Origin: Rhizobium sp. ZPR4
GTDB lineage: Bacteria; Pseudomonadota; Alphaproteobacteria; Rhizobiales; Rhizobiaceae
Assembly: GCF_040215725.1 (NCBI RefSeq)
Contig: NZ_CP157967.1
Location: 1,302,001-1,366,000, forward strand
DNA length: 64,000 bases
Direction: 5' to 3'
The translations under genes were made by a program, and so were the position numbers. A model generated the notes under the pieces. It did not search any database. It saw only the letters and a list, made by a program, of their open reading frames with translations, and had not been told where the DNA came from. This document shows, piece by piece, positions 30,643 through 40,216 of the stretch (position 1 is its first letter; every line of letters starts with the position of its first letter).

Positions 30643-31686
30643 ATGGCGCCGCGAAAAAACGCGACCGTTTCCAGCCGTAAGACAGCATCAAGGCCTGCCA
30701 AGGAAACCAATGGCGGCCCGATCGCAGATTTCGATCGTGATGCGGAGCTCAAGGCTTATCGTGAGATGCTGCTTATCCGCCGCTTCGAAGAAAAGGCCGG
30801 CCAGCTTTACGGCATGGGCTTCATCGGCGGTTTCTGTCACCTTTACATCGGCCAGGAAGCTGTCGTCGTCGGCATGCAGCTGGCCCTGAAGGATGGCGAT
30901 CAGGTCATTACCGGCTACCGAGATCACGGCCACATGCTGGCAACCGGCATGAGCGCGCGCGGCGTCATGGCTGAGCTCACCGGACGTCAGGGCGGCTATT
31001 CCCGAGGGAAAGGCGGCTCCATGCACATGTTCTCCAAGGAAAAGAACTTCTACGGCGGCCACGGCATTGTTGGTGCCCAGGTTTCGCTCGGCACGGGTCT
31101 TGGCTTTGCCAACTGGTATCGCGGCAATGACAATGTCAGTGTTGCCTATTTCGGCGACGGCGCTGCCAACCAGGGCCAAGTCTACGAAAGCTTCAACATG
31201 GCGCAGCTCTGGAAGCTGCCTGTCATTTTCGTGATCGAGAACAACCGCTACGCCATGGGCACCTCGACCGCTCGCGCCACTGCGCAGGCTGATTTCTCCA
31301 AGCGCGGTGCCTCCTTCGGCATTCCCGGCATCCAGGTCGACGGCATGGACGTTCGCGCCGTCAAGGCTGCGGCTGACGAAGCCGTTGCGCATTGCCGCTC
31401 CGGCAAAGGCCCGATCATCCTGGAAATGCTGACCTACCGTTATCGCGGTCACTCCATGTCCGACCCGGCGAAGTATCGTTCCAAGGACGAAGTGCAGAAG
31501 ATGCGCTCCGAGCATGACCCGATCGAGCAGGTTCGTGCCCGCCTTATCGAAAAGGGCTGGGCGACCGAGGACGATCTGAAGGATATCGACAAGGATGTCC
31601 GCGATATCGTCGCAGACAGCGCCGATTTCGCCCAGAACGATCCGGAGCCGGATGCATCCGAGCTCTACACCGACATTCTGCTCTAA
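30643..31686 (+). CDS. pdhA: Pyruvate dehydrogenase E1 component, alpha subunit
   Basis: PdhA (347 residues) with PdhB decarboxylates pyruvate using thiamine diphosphate. The ThDP motif GDGAANQGQVYESFNMAQLW ending near ENN, the HMLATGMSARGVMAELTG segment and the phosphorylation-loop-like YRYRGHSMSDP are present. The ATG at 30643 has AGGGAGGG upstream; earlier in-frame ATGs lack a site. The N-terminal 45 residues are basic and low-complexity, as in rhizobial PdhA. Confidence 0.97.
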   Translation: MAPRKNATVSSRKTASRPAKETNGGPIADFDRDAELKAYREMLLIRRFEEKAGQLYGMGFIGGFCHLYIGQEAVVVGMQLALKDGDQVITGYRDHGHMLATGMSARGVMAELTGRQGGYSRGKGGSMHMFSKEKNFYGGHGIVGAQVSLGTGLGFANWYRGNDNVSVAYFGDGAANQGQVYESFNMAQLWKLPVIFVIENNRYAMGTSTARATAQADFSKRGASFGIPGIQVDGMDVRAVKAAADEAVAHCRSGKGPIILEMLTYRYRGHSMSDPAKYRSKDEVQKMRSEHDPIEQVRARLIEKGWATEDDLKDIDKDVRDIVADSADFAQNDPEPDASELYTDILL

Positions 31687-31701
31687 TCGGGGAGGGACAC
31701 T

Positions 31702-33087
31702 ATGCCCATCGACATTCTCATGCCCGCCCTTTCTCCGACGATGGAAGAGGGTACCCTTTCGAAATGGCTCAAGAAGGAAGGCGACAAGGTCGTCTCCGGT
31801 GACGTCATTGCCGAAATCGAAACCGATAAGGCCACCATGGAAGTGGAAGCCGTCGACGAAGGCACGATCGGCAAGCTGCTGGTCGAAGCCGGCACCGAAG
31901 GCGTCAAGGTCAACGCCAAGATCGCCATCCTGCTGCAGGACGGTGAATCCGCCGATGCCATCTCGTCGGCCAAGGCAACACCTGCCGCCGAACCGGCGAA
32001 GACCGAAGCCCCTGCTGCCGCTCCGGCGCCGGCCGCCGCTGCACCGGTTCCGGCTCAGCCGAAGGCTGCTGCTCCTGTCGATCCGGAAGTTCCGGCCGGC
32101 ACCGAGATGGTGTCGATGACGGTGCGTGAAGCGCTGCGCGATGCCATGGCCGAAGAAATGCGCGCCAACCCGGACGTCTTCGTCATGGGTGAAGAAGTCG
32201 CTGAATACCAGGGCGCCTACAAGGTAACCCAGGGTCTGCTGCAGGAATTCGGCGCACGCCGTGTCATCGACACTCCGATTACCGAGCATGGCTTTGCCGG
32301 TATCGGCGTCGGCGCTGCGATGGCCGGCCTTCGCCCGATCGTCGAGTTCATGACCTTCAACTTCGCCATGCAGGCGATCGACCAGATCATTAACTCTGCT
32401 GCCAAGACGCTCTACATGTCCGGCGGCCAGATGGGCGCTCCGATCGTCTTCCGCGGTCCGAACGGCGCTGCTGCCCGCGTCGGCGCTCAGCACAGTCAGG
32501 ATTATGCGGCCTGGTACAGCCACATTCCGGGCCTCAAGGTCGTCATGCCCTACACGGCAGCCGACGCCAAGGGCTTGCTCAAGGCTGCTATCCGCGATCC
32601 GAACCCGGTCATCTTCCTTGAGAACGAAATCCTCTACGGTCAGCATTTTGATGTGCCGAAGCTCGATAATTTCGTTCTGCCGATCGGCAAGGCCCGTATT
32701 CACCGTCCAGGCAAGGACGTCACGGTCGTTTCCTTCGGCATCGGCATGACCTATGCCACGAAGGCCGTCGCCGAGCTGGAAGCCCAGGGCATCGATGTCG
32801 AACTCATCGACCTGCGCACCATCCGCCCGATGGATCTTCCGACGATCATCGAGTCGGTCAAGAAGACCGGCCGCCTGGTCACCGTCGAGGAAGGCTATCC
32901 GCAGTCCTCCGTCGGCACGGAAATCGCCACCCGCGTCATGCAGCAGGCCTTCGATTATCTCGATGCGCCGATCCTGACGATCGCTGGCAAGGACGTACCC
33001 ATGCCCTACGCCGCCAACCTCGAAAAGCTGGCGCTCCCGAGCGTCGCTGAAGTGGTCGATGCGGTGAAGGCCGTTTGCTACAAGTAA
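31702..33087 (+). CDS. pdhB: Pyruvate dehydrogenase E1 component, beta subunit, with N-terminal lipoyl domain
   Basis: PdhB is 461 residues because a lipoyl domain (about residues 1-80, lipoylated lysine in [13 protein letters not shown]) and an Ala/Pro-rich linker (about 90-130) precede the usual transketolase-like E1-beta (from [27 protein letters not shown] start). E1-beta motifs [17 protein letters not shown] and [18 protein letters not shown] are intact. A lipoyl domain on E1-beta is known in alphaproteobacteria and adds a second swinging arm beside E2. It lies 15 bp after pdhA. Confidence 0.97.
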   Translation: MPIDILMPALSPTMEEGTLSKWLKKEGDKVVSGDVIAEIETDKATMEVEAVDEGTIGKLLVEAGTEGVKVNAKIAILLQDGESADAISSAKATPAAEPAKTEAPAAAPAPAAAAPVPAQPKAAAPVDPEVPAGTEMVSMTVREALRDAMAEEMRANPDVFVMGEEVAEYQGAYKVTQGLLQEFGARRVIDTPITEHGFAGIGVGAAMAGLRPIVEFMTFNFAMQAIDQIINSAAKTLYMSGGQMGAPIVFRGPNGAAARVGAQHSQDYAAWYSHIPGLKVVMPYTAADAKGLLKAAIRDPNPVIFLENEILYGQHFDVPKLDNFVLPIGKARIHRPGKDVTVVSFGIGMTYATKAVAELEAQGIDVELIDLRTIRPMDLPTIIESVKKTGRLVTVEEGYPQSSVGTEIATRVMQQAFDYLDAPILTIAGKDVPMPYAANLEKLALPSVAEVVDAVKAVCYK

Positions 33088-33102
33088 GGGGAGGGCTCAT
33101 CG

Positions 33103-34455
33103 ATGCCTATCAACATCACCATGCCTGCCCTCTCGCCGACCATGGAAGAGGGTAACCTCGCCAAGTGGCTGGTCAAGGAAGGCGACAAGATCAAGTCCGG
33201 CGATGTCATTGCCGAGATCGAGACTGACAAGGCAACGATGGAAGTCGAGGCTGTCGATGAAGGCACCGTCGCCAAGATCGTCGTTCCTGCCGGCACCGAA
33301 GGCGTGAAGGTCAATGCCCTGATCGCCGTGCTCGCTGCCGATGGCGAAGATGTCGCGGCTGCAGCTTCCGGCGCTGGCGCCGGTGCTGCTCCGGCTGCCA
33401 AGGAAGCTCCGAAGGCGGAAGCAGCCCCTGCGGCGGCTCCGGCAAGCGTTTCGGCTCCTGCGGCTGCACCTGCACCCGTTGCATCGGCTCCGGCAGCAAA
33501 CGACGGTCATCGCACCTTCGCTTCGCCGCTCGCGCGCCGTCTTGCCAAGGAAGCCGGTATCGATGTGACGGCGGTTTCCGGCACCGGCCCGCATGGCCGC
33601 GTGGTCAAGAAGGACATCGAAGCTGCGGTTTCCGGCGGCACCGTCAAGGCTGCTCCCGCTGCCGCACCGGCTGCACAGCCGATCGCTGCGGCCGCTCCGG
33701 CTGCGCCGAAGGGCATGTCCGACGACGCCGTCCTCAAGCTGTTCGAGCAGGGCTCCTACGAGCTCGTGCCGCATGACGGCATGCGCAAGACCATCGCCAA
33801 GCGCCTGCAGGAATCCAAGCAGACCATCCCGCACTTCTACGTCTCGGTCGATTGCGAACTCGACGCGCTGCTGGCTCTCCGCACGCAGCTCAACGATTCC
33901 GCGCCGAAGTCGAAGGATGGTGTGCCGGCCTACAAGCTCTCGGTCAACGACATGGTCATCAAGGCCCTGGCGCTGGCGCTGCGCGACGTTCCGGATGCCA
34001 ACGTCTCCTGGACCGACAGCGCCATGGTCAAGCACAAGCATGCCGATGTCGGCGTTGCCGTCTCCATTCCGGGCGGTCTCATCACCCCGATCATCCGCAG
34101 CGCCGAGCAAAAGACGCTCTCGACCATCTCCAACGAGATGAAGGACTACGGCAAGCGCGCCAAGGAGCGCAAGCTGAAGCCTGAGGAGTATCAGGGCGGT
34201 ACGACTGCAGTGTCGAACATGGGCATGATGGGCGTCAAGAACTTCGCCGCCGTCGTCAACCCGCCGCATGCGACCATCCTGGCCGTCGGCGCTGGCGAGC
34301 AGCGTGTCATCGTCAAGAAGGGCGAAATGGTGATTGCCAACGTGATGACCGTCACGCTGTCGACCGACCATCGTGCCGTCGACGGTGCGCTCGGTGCCGA
34401 GCTTCTGGCAGTCTTCAAGGGCTACATCGAAAATCCGATGGGGATGCTCGTCTGA
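33103..34455 (+). CDS. pdhC: Dihydrolipoyl acetyltransferase (PDH E2)
   Basis: E2 (450 residues) transfers the acetyl group to CoA and forms the complex core. In order: lipoyl domain (1-80, lysine in [11 protein letters not shown]), Ala/Pro linker, peripheral subunit-binding domain (about 135-175, [17 protein letters not shown] and GRVVKKDI), a second linker, and the catalytic domain ending in the [14 protein letters not shown] motif with its active-site histidine. The lipoyl domain is nearly identical to that of PdhB, pointing to domain copying between neighbours. Confidence 0.97.
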   Translation: MPINITMPALSPTMEEGNLAKWLVKEGDKIKSGDVIAEIETDKATMEVEAVDEGTVAKIVVPAGTEGVKVNALIAVLAADGEDVAAAASGAGAGAAPAAKEAPKAEAAPAAAPASVSAPAAAPAPVASAPAANDGHRTFASPLARRLAKEAGIDVTAVSGTGPHGRVVKKDIEAAVSGGTVKAAPAAAPAAQPIAAAAPAAPKGMSDDAVLKLFEQGSYELVPHDGMRKTIAKRLQESKQTIPHFYVSVDCELDALLALRTQLNDSAPKSKDGVPAYKLSVNDMVIKALALALRDVPDANVSWTDSAMVKHKHADVGVAVSIPGGLITPIIRSAEQKTLSTISNEMKDYGKRAKERKLKPEEYQGGTTAVSNMGMMGVKNFAAVVNPPHATILAVGAGEQRVIVKKGEMVIANVMTVTLSTDHRAVDGALGAELLAVFKGYIENPMGMLV

Positions 34456-34480
34456 GCCTTGTTCTGACACGGAGGCATGA

Positions 34481-35122
34481 ATGACCAAGACTGTTCTGTG
34501 TTACGGCGACTCGCTGACATGGGGCTACAGTGCCGAAACGGTCGGCCGTCATGCCTATGAAGATCGGTGGCCGAGCGTGCTGCAAAAGGCGCTCGGCAAC
34601 CTGGTACGCATCATCCCGGAAGGGCTGAACGGCCGCACGACTGCATTCGACGATCACCTCGCCGATTGCGATCGCAACGGCGCGAGGATCCTGCCGACGA
34701 TCCTGCAGAGCCACAATCCGCTCGATCTCGTCATCATCATGCTTGGCACCAACGACATGAAGCCCGTTGTCGCCGGTTCGGCCTTTGCCGCTCTGCAGGG
34801 TATCAGCCGCTTGGTCCAGCTGGTGCGCAATCATGCCTGGGGGTTCGACTACGAGGTGCCCGATATCCTCATCGTTGCCCCGCCGGCAATCACCGAGACG
34901 GCCAATGCCGCCTTTGCGGCCAGCTTTCTCGGCGCAGTCAAGGAATCGGGCAAGCTGCCGACGCTCTATGGTGATCTGGCGGATGAACTCGGATGCGGCT
35001 TCTTCGATGCCAATACGGTCGCCGTCACCACGCCGCTCGATGGCGTTCATCTCGATGCGGAAAACACCCGGGCGCTCGGTCGCGGCCTCGAGCCGATCGT
35101 GCGGATGATGCTCGGTCTCTGA
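34481..35122 (+). CDS. SGNH/GDSL hydrolase (arylesterase type)
   Basis: This 213-residue esterase has the four SGNH blocks: YGDSLTWGY with the nucleophile serine, the glycine block, LGTNDMK with asparagine, and DGVHLDAENTR with the Asp-His pair. No signal peptide is seen. Relatives hydrolyse small aryl or acyl esters. It sits between pdhC and lpdA in the same direction, a placement seen in other rhizobia; no PDH role is known. Confidence 0.9.
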   Translation: MTKTVLCYGDSLTWGYSAETVGRHAYEDRWPSVLQKALGNLVRIIPEGLNGRTTAFDDHLADCDRNGARILPTILQSHNPLDLVIIMLGTNDMKPVVAGSAFAALQGISRLVQLVRNHAWGFDYEVPDILIVAPPAITETANAAFAASFLGAVKESGKLPTLYGDLADELGCGFFDANTVAVTTPLDGVHLDAENTRALGRGLEPIVRMMLGL

Positions 35123-35174
35123 TAAATTCAAGGCGCCGGCTCTGACCCGCCGCCAGCAATAAGGCAGGAAACAC

Positions 35175-36638
35175 ATGGCTGAGAATTACGACGTCATTAT
35201 CATCGGCTCCGGTCCGGGCGGTTATGTCGCCGCCGTGCGCGCCGGCCAGCTTGGCCTGAAGACCGCGATCGTCGAGCGCGAGCATCTGGGCGGCATCTGC
35301 CTCAACTGGGGCTGCATTCCCACGAAGGCGCTGCTCCGTTCAGCCGAAATTCTCGATCATTCCAACCATCTGAAGGATTACGGCCTCGTTCTCGAAGGCA
35401 AGGTAAGCGCGGATGTGAAGGCAGTGGTCGCCCGCTCGCGCGGTGTCTCCGCCCGCCTCAACCAAGGCGTCGGCTTCCTGATGAAGAAGAACAAGGTCGA
35501 CGTGATCTGGGGCGAAGCCAAGATCACCAAGGCTTCGACTGGCGCTCAGCCGGGCGAAATCGTCGTCAGCAAGTCGACCAAGCCCATCGTCGAACCGCAG
35601 CATCCGGTGCCGAAGAACGTCAAGGGCGAGGGCACCTACACCGCCAAGCACATCATCGTCGCGACCGGCGCCCGTCCGCGCGCTCTGCCCGGCATCGAGC
35701 CGGATGGCAAGCTGATCTGGACCTATTTCGAAGCGCTGAAGCCGGACTTCCTACCGAAGTCGCTGCTCGTCATGGGCTCGGGCGCGATCGGCATCGAATT
35801 CGCAAGCTTCTATCGCTCGATGGGTGTCGATGTCACCGTCGTCGAAGTCATGCCGACCATCATGCCGGTCGAAGATGCCGAAATCTCCGGTATTGCCCGC
35901 AAGCAGCTTGAAAAGCGCGGCCTGAAGATCTTCACCAAGGCGAAGGTCATCAAGGTCGACAAGGCTGCCAACTCGATCACCGCCCATGTCGAAACCGAAG
36001 ACGGCAAGGTTCAGCAGATCGTTGCCGATCGCATGATTTCGGCTGTCGGCGTGCAGGGCAATATCGAAAACCTCGGCCTCGAGGCGCTTGGCGTGAAGAC
36101 AGACCGTGGTTGCGTCGTTATCGACGGCTACGGCAAGACCAATGTTCCCGGCATCTACGCGATCGGCGATGTCGCCGGCCCGCCGATGCTGGCACACAAG
36201 GCCGAGCACGAAGGCGTCGTCTGCATCGAAAAGATCGCCGGCCAGCCGAATGTTCATCCGACCGACAAGGGCAAGGTGCCGGGCTGCACCTATTGCCATC
36301 CGCAGGTTGCCTCTGTCGGCCTGACGGAAGCCAAGGCCAAGGAACTCGGCCACGACATCCGCGTCGGCCGTTTCTCCTTCGTTGCCAACGGCAAGGCGAT
36401 CGCGCTCGGTGAAGACCAGGGTCTCTGCAAGGTCGTATTCGACAAGAAGACCGGCGAGCTTCTGGGTGCGCACATGGTCGGCGCCGAAGTGACCGAACTC
36501 ATCCAGGGCTTCGTCGTCGCCATGAACCTGGAGACGACGGAAGAAGAACTGATGCACACGATCTTCCCGCATCCGACCGTTTCGGAAACGATGAAGGAAG
36601 CCGTGCTGGACGCCTATGGCCGAGTGCTGAACGCTTGA
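35175..36638 (+). CDS. lpdA: Dihydrolipoyl dehydrogenase (E3)
   Basis: E3 (487 residues) re-oxidises dihydrolipoamide with FAD and NAD+. It has the FAD-binding IIIGSGPGGYVAAVRAGQLG, the redox disulfide in GGICLNWGCIPTKALL, an NAD-binding GSGAIGIEFASFYRSMG and the C-terminal HPTVSETMKEA with the catalytic histidine. The protein is slightly long owing to an insert near residues 110-155 (STGAQPGEIVVSKSTKP). It is the PDH E3 by position. Confidence 0.97.
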   Translation: MAENYDVIIIGSGPGGYVAAVRAGQLGLKTAIVEREHLGGICLNWGCIPTKALLRSAEILDHSNHLKDYGLVLEGKVSADVKAVVARSRGVSARLNQGVGFLMKKNKVDVIWGEAKITKASTGAQPGEIVVSKSTKPIVEPQHPVPKNVKGEGTYTAKHIIVATGARPRALPGIEPDGKLIWTYFEALKPDFLPKSLLVMGSGAIGIEFASFYRSMGVDVTVVEVMPTIMPVEDAEISGIARKQLEKRGLKIFTKAKVIKVDKAANSITAHVETEDGKVQQIVADRMISAVGVQGNIENLGLEALGVKTDRGCVVIDGYGKTNVPGIYAIGDVAGPPMLAHKAEHEGVVCIEKIAGQPNVHPTDKGKVPGCTYCHPQVASVGLTEAKAKELGHDIRVGRFSFVANGKAIALGEDQGLCKVVFDKKTGELLGAHMVGAEVTELIQGFVVAMNLETTEEELMHTIFPHPTVSETMKEAVLDAYGRVLNA

Positions 36639-36693
36639 TAATTTCCTGCCATGCCCTTTATCCAGGGGGTGGAAAACGGGAAAGGAAATCAAC

Positions 36694-36948
36694 ATGTCTA
36701 TCACGACGGAAGGTTGGATCGTCTTTCTTCTCATCGGGCTGGTCGCGGGGTTTCTCGCCAGCCTGATCGTTGGCGGAGGCGGGCTCATCAGTTGCCTGGT
36801 GAGCGGTGTGATCGGCGCTTTCGTGGGCGGTTTCCTGTTCCATTATTTCGGGATATCGCTCGGTATTCAAAATGCGCTTGTCGTGGAGATCATCCATGCC
36901 ACGGTCGGCGCGATTATCGTGGTGCTGTTGGCGAGAGTGATCGTCTAG
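36694..36948 (+). CDS. GlsB/YeaQ/YmgE-like small membrane protein
   Basis: The 84-residue protein has three hydrophobic segments with Gly-rich turns (VFLLIGLVAGFLASLIVGGG; VIGAFVGGFLFHYFG; VEIIHATVGAIIVVLLARVIV), the transglycosylase-associated protein/GlsB layout. E. coli relatives are stress-inducible; mechanism is unknown. It has AGGAAA before the ATG and is followed 34 bp later by a paralogue. A third copy lies at 61069-61326. Confidence 0.85.
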   Translation: MSITTEGWIVFLLIGLVAGFLASLIVGGGGLISCLVSGVIGAFVGGFLFHYFGISLGIQNALVVEIIHATVGAIIVVLLARVIV

Positions 36949-36982
36949 AGCACCTCAGCAATAAGCCTGAAACGAGGGTTTG

Positions 36983-37231
36983 ATGGAAAGTATCGGTTGG
37001 CTGGGTCTGATCATCATCGGCGGTCTTGCGGGCTGGCTCGCGGGCAAGCTGATGGATGCGCGCTATGGGGTCATCCTCAACATCATCCTCGGCATCGCCG
37101 GCTCGGTCGTGGCTGCAGCGTTGATGGTAGCCTTGCATGTCGGCGTACCCGGCGGCCGGCTTGGCTTTTTCATCACCGGTTTCATCGGTGCATGCATTCT
37201 GATATTCCTCGCCAAATTCGCTCGGCGATGA
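36983..37231 (+). CDS. GlsB/YeaQ/YmgE-like small membrane protein (second copy)
   Basis: This 82-residue paralogue starts at ATG 36983 with ACGAGGG upstream. It keeps the family pattern LIIIGGLAGWLAGKLMDARYG, a central ILNIILGIAGSVVAAALM helix and FFITGFIGACILIFLAKF at the C-terminus. It is closer to the copy at 61069-61326 (shared IIIGGLAGW and ITGFIGACILIF) than to its immediate neighbour, so the pair is not a simple tandem duplication. Confidence 0.86.
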   Translation: MESIGWLGLIIIGGLAGWLAGKLMDARYGVILNIILGIAGSVVAAALMVALHVGVPGGRLGFFITGFIGACILIFLAKFARR

Positions 37232-37266
37232 AGGGCCGCATCTGAGCGGCGGAAAGTAGACGTTTC

Positions 37267-38238
37267 ATGGTGACCATTCTCGACACGATCAACCCGGACG
37301 CCAAGCGCGTGCGACACCCGGAAAAGGCCCATCGGCCGGATACGGAAGTCTTGCGCAAGCCGGACTGGATTCGTGTGAAGGCGCCGACATCGAAGGGATA
37401 TGCCGAAACCCGCTCGATCGTGAAGGAGCACAAGCTCGTCACGGTCTGCGAGGAGGCCGGTTGCCCGAATATCGGCGAATGCTGGGACAAGAAGCACGCG
37501 ACCTTCATGATCATGGGCGAGATCTGTACCCGCGCCTGTGCCTTCTGCAACGTCGCGACCGGTAAGCCGAACGCTCTCGACATGGCCGAGCCGGATAACG
37601 TTGCCAAGGCCGTCAAGCAGATGGGCCTCAGCCATGTCGTCATCACCTCGGTCGACCGCGACGATCTGGAAGACGGCGGCGCCGAACATTTCGAGAAGGT
37701 CATCTGGGCGATCCGCGCCGCTTCGCCGGCAACGACGATCGAGATCCTGACGCCGGACTTCCTGAAGAAGCCGGGCGCCCTGGAGCGCGTCGTCGCCGCA
37801 AAGCCCGACGTCTTCAATCACAATCTGGAAACCGTGCCCGGCAATTACCTGAAGGTTCGCCCCGGCGCGCGCTACTTCCATTCCGTTCGCCTGCTGCAGC
37901 GGGTCAAGGAACTGGACCCGACCATGTTCACCAAGTCGGGCATCATGGTCGGCCTCGGTGAGGAGCGCAATGAAGTGCTGCAGCTGATGGACGACCTGCG
38001 CACCGCCGACGTCGACTTCCTCACCATCGGTCAGTATCTGCAGCCGACACGCAAGCATCACCAGGTGATGAGCTTCGTCACGCCGGAAGAGTTCAAGTCC
38101 TATGAGACCGTGGCTTACACCAAGGGCTTCCTGATGGTCGCCTCGAGCCCGCTGACGCGCTCGTCGCATCACGCCGGCGATGATTTCGAGCGGCTTCGTG
38201 CTGCCCGCGAAAAGAAGCTACTGCTGGCCGCCGAATAA
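37267..38238 (+). CDS. lipA: Lipoyl synthase
   Basis: LipA (323 residues) is a radical-SAM enzyme that inserts sulfur at C6 and C8 of protein-bound octanoyl groups. It has the auxiliary cluster cysteines in [16 protein letters not shown] and the radical-SAM motif CTRACAFC, then the C-terminal [12 protein letters not shown] with the RSSxxA serine ligand. Its place after lpdA fits its job of lipoylating PdhB and PdhC. Terminator follows. Confidence 0.97.
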   Translation: MVTILDTINPDAKRVRHPEKAHRPDTEVLRKPDWIRVKAPTSKGYAETRSIVKEHKLVTVCEEAGCPNIGECWDKKHATFMIMGEICTRACAFCNVATGKPNALDMAEPDNVAKAVKQMGLSHVVITSVDRDDLEDGGAEHFEKVIWAIRAASPATTIEILTPDFLKKPGALERVVAAKPDVFNHNLETVPGNYLKVRPGARYFHSVRLLQRVKELDPTMFTKSGIMVGLGEERNEVLQLMDDLRTADVDFLTIGQYLQPTRKHHQVMSFVTPEEFKSYETVAYTKGFLMVASSPLTRSSHHAGDDFERLRAAREKKLLLAAE

Positions 38239-38267
38239 GCCCAGCCGGACGCATCTACTTTCGAACG

Positions 38268-38295
38268 AACCGCGGCGAGTGTGCCGCGGTTTTTT
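38268..38295 (+). terminator. Intrinsic terminator of lipA
   Basis: A 9-bp perfect stem (AACCGCGGC at 38268-38276, GCCGCGGTT at 38283-38291) with loop GAGTGT and a T run to 38295. GAACG just outside pairs with CGTTC after the T run. Confidence 0.92.
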
Positions 38296-38391
38296 CGTTC
38301 TGTCATTCATCTGTCATCGACGCGGCCTAGGGAACACCCCCGCCGTTTGTCACCGGTATCGGCGCTTTAGATTCGATCATGGAGCTGGACC

Positions 38392-38985
38392 GTGGAGCAG
38401 ACTATCGCGCCGCTGGCGCTTTCGTGCGCCGTCGATACTGAAGAGGCGGCATCTATCCTGCAAAAGGCAGAACGTATTCTTGTCATCGGCTGTTCCGGCA
38501 CCGGCAAGAGCACCCTCGCACAGGCGATCGCGTCGTTGCGCGACCTGACCTACGTGTCGATGGATCGCGATATCTTCTGGTTGCCCGGCTGGAAGTCACG
38601 GCCGCGTCCGGAAGCCATTGCGCTGATCGAGCAGGCGGTCGCCGGACCGCGCTGGATCATGGACGGCAACAGCCCCGGAACCTTGCCCCTGCGGCTACCG
38701 CGCACCGATATCGTCATATGGCGACGGCCGTCGCGGCACGTGGCGCTACGCGGCGTGATTTCGCGCTGGCTGCGTTACAGGGGTCGGTCGCGGCCCGAAA
38801 TGGCGCCGGGATGCCCCGAGCGGCTGGACTGGAAATTCCTGCGTTACATCTGGACATTCGAGCGTGACGAGGCGCCGCAGTTTCAGGACATGCTGGCACG
38901 GTACGGCAGCAATGTGCCGGTCGTGACACTGAAATCCTACCGCGATGGCGAGGAATTGCTGTCGCGGCTGCGAAGCAAAATCTGA
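38392..38985 (+). CDS. P-loop kinase-like 'topology modulation' protein, copy 1
   Basis: The 197-residue product (GTG start) has a Walker A motif ILVIGCSGTGKSTLAQ at about residues 31-46, the YVSMDRDIFWLPGWKSR block, WIMDGNSPGTLPLRLPRTDIVIW, and a C-terminal EMAPGCPERLDWKFLRYIW. This is the adenylate-kinase-like family annotated as DNA topology modulation protein FlaR; biochemical function is not established. It is the first of three tandem paralogues and the most diverged. Confidence 0.85.
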   Translation: MEQTIAPLALSCAVDTEEAASILQKAERILVIGCSGTGKSTLAQAIASLRDLTYVSMDRDIFWLPGWKSRPRPEAIALIEQAVAGPRWIMDGNSPGTLPLRLPRTDIVIWRRPSRHVALRGVISRWLRYRGRSRPEMAPGCPERLDWKFLRYIWTFERDEAPQFQDMLARYGSNVPVVTLKSYRDGEELLSRLRSKI

Positions 38986-38994
38986 GGGGTTGTC

Positions 38995-39588
38995 ATGGAT
39001 CAGCTTGTGATGCCGTCGTTGCGCAACGAAGTGCGCGATCTCGCCGAAGCGGCCGATCATATCCGCAGGGCGAACCGAATCCTCGTCATGGGCTGCTCCG
39101 GCGGCGGCAAGTCGACCCTGTCGCAGAAGATTGCCACCCGCTTCGGCCTTGCCTATGTCTCGATCGATCGCGACGTCCTGTGGCTGCCGGGCTGGGTCGA
39201 GCGCGCAAAGGACGAGCAGCGCGCCATCATTGTCGCCAAGGTTCAGGAAGAGCGATGGATCCTGGATGGCACCAACCCTTCGACATTCGATGTGCGTCTG
39301 CCACGTACGGATTTCGTTATCTGGGTGCGGATGCCGCGGCTGTTATGCGTATGGGGCGTGGTGTCCCGCTGGATCAGATGGATGGGCCGCACGCGCCCGG
39401 AAATGGCGCCAAGCTGCATCGAGAAGGTCGACTGGCAATTCCTGCGGTTCATCTGGACGTTTGAGGAGAAGTTTGCGCCGAGAGTTCTGGCCGGCCTCGC
39501 GCAGCATGGGCCTGATGTGCCTGTCCTCCAATTGACCAGTCGCCGGCAAATGAACGAATTGCTCGATTTGCTCACAAAACCGGCGTAG
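38995..39588 (+). CDS. P-loop kinase-like 'topology modulation' protein, copy 2
   Basis: This 197-residue paralogue starts nine bases after copy 1 with GAGGGG upstream. Motifs match: ILVMGCSGGGKSTLSQ (Walker A), YVSIDRDVLWLPGWVER, WILDGTNPSTFDVRLPRTDFVIWVRMPR, and EMAPSCIEKVDWQFLRFIWTFEEK in shorter form EKVDWQFLRFIW. Copy 3 is its nearest relative, with long near-identical DNA stretches at the 3' ends (around 39475-39545 and 40094-40164). Confidence 0.85.
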   Translation: MDQLVMPSLRNEVRDLAEAADHIRRANRILVMGCSGGGKSTLSQKIATRFGLAYVSIDRDVLWLPGWVERAKDEQRAIIVAKVQEERWILDGTNPSTFDVRLPRTDFVIWVRMPRLLCVWGVVSRWIRWMGRTRPEMAPSCIEKVDWQFLRFIWTFEEKFAPRVLAGLAQHGPDVPVLQLTSRRQMNELLDLLTKPA

Positions 39589-39640
39589 GCGCGGCCAGAC
39601 ATTCAAATTATTGTGCTCATTCGGTTGCCGGAGGTGACAC

Positions 39641-40207
39641 ATGCGGGAATTAAGCAGCATAGCTGAGGGCGCGGCCCATCTTAGGGCGGTCGATCGTATC
39701 CTTATCATGGGCTGTTCCGGCGGCGGCAAGTCGACATTGGCCCAGAAGATCGTTGCTTTTCTGGATTTGCCCTACGTCTCCATGGACCGGGAGTTTTTCT
39801 GGCTGCCGGGCTGGGTGAAGCGAGACAAGGTAGAGGAACGCGCGCTTATTGCGGCGAAGGTTGCCGAGGATCGCTGGCTGATCGATGGAACGGGACCATC
39901 CAGCTTTGATCTGAGATTGCCGCGCACCGAGCTTGTGCTTTGGGTGCGCATGCCGCGTTGGGTTTGCATGTGGGGCGCTTTGTCGAGGGCACTGCGATGG
40001 CTGGGGCGGTCGCGCCCCGATATGGCCCCAGGGTGCCCCGAACGCGTCGATTGGGAGTTTCTACGCTACATCTGGGATTGGGAGCAGAAATTTGCGCCGA
40101 AAGTTCTGGCTGGGCTTGCTCAGCATGGGCCTGATGTGCCTGTTTTACAGCTGAAATCCCGCGGCGAAATGCGTCAGCTTCTTGATCTTCTTGGCGGTCC
40201 TGCTTAA
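39641..40207 (+). CDS. P-loop kinase-like 'topology modulation' protein, copy 3
   Basis: The 188-residue third copy lies 52 bp after copy 2 and starts with a shorter N-terminus (MRELSSIAEGAAHLRAVDRI). It retains ILIMGCSGGGKSTLAQ, YVSMDREFFWLPGWVKR, LIDGTGPSSFDLRLPRTELVLW and MAPGCPERVDWEFLRYIW. All catalytic motifs survive in the three genes, so none looks like a pseudogene. Its stop is immediately followed by the coq10-like gene. Confidence 0.85.
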   Translation: MRELSSIAEGAAHLRAVDRILIMGCSGGGKSTLAQKIVAFLDLPYVSMDREFFWLPGWVKRDKVEERALIAAKVAEDRWLIDGTGPSSFDLRLPRTELVLWVRMPRWVCMWGALSRALRWLGRSRPDMAPGCPERVDWEFLRYIWDWEQKFAPKVLAGLAQHGPDVPVLQLKSRGEMRQLLDLLGGPA

Positions 40208-40216
40208 TTGCGGCTC

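Noticed and set aside
30688..32703. A 671-codon frame antisense to pdhA and pdhB.
   Set aside because: It spans two real genes and their spacer, is low in complexity and matches no family; it is a composition artefact.
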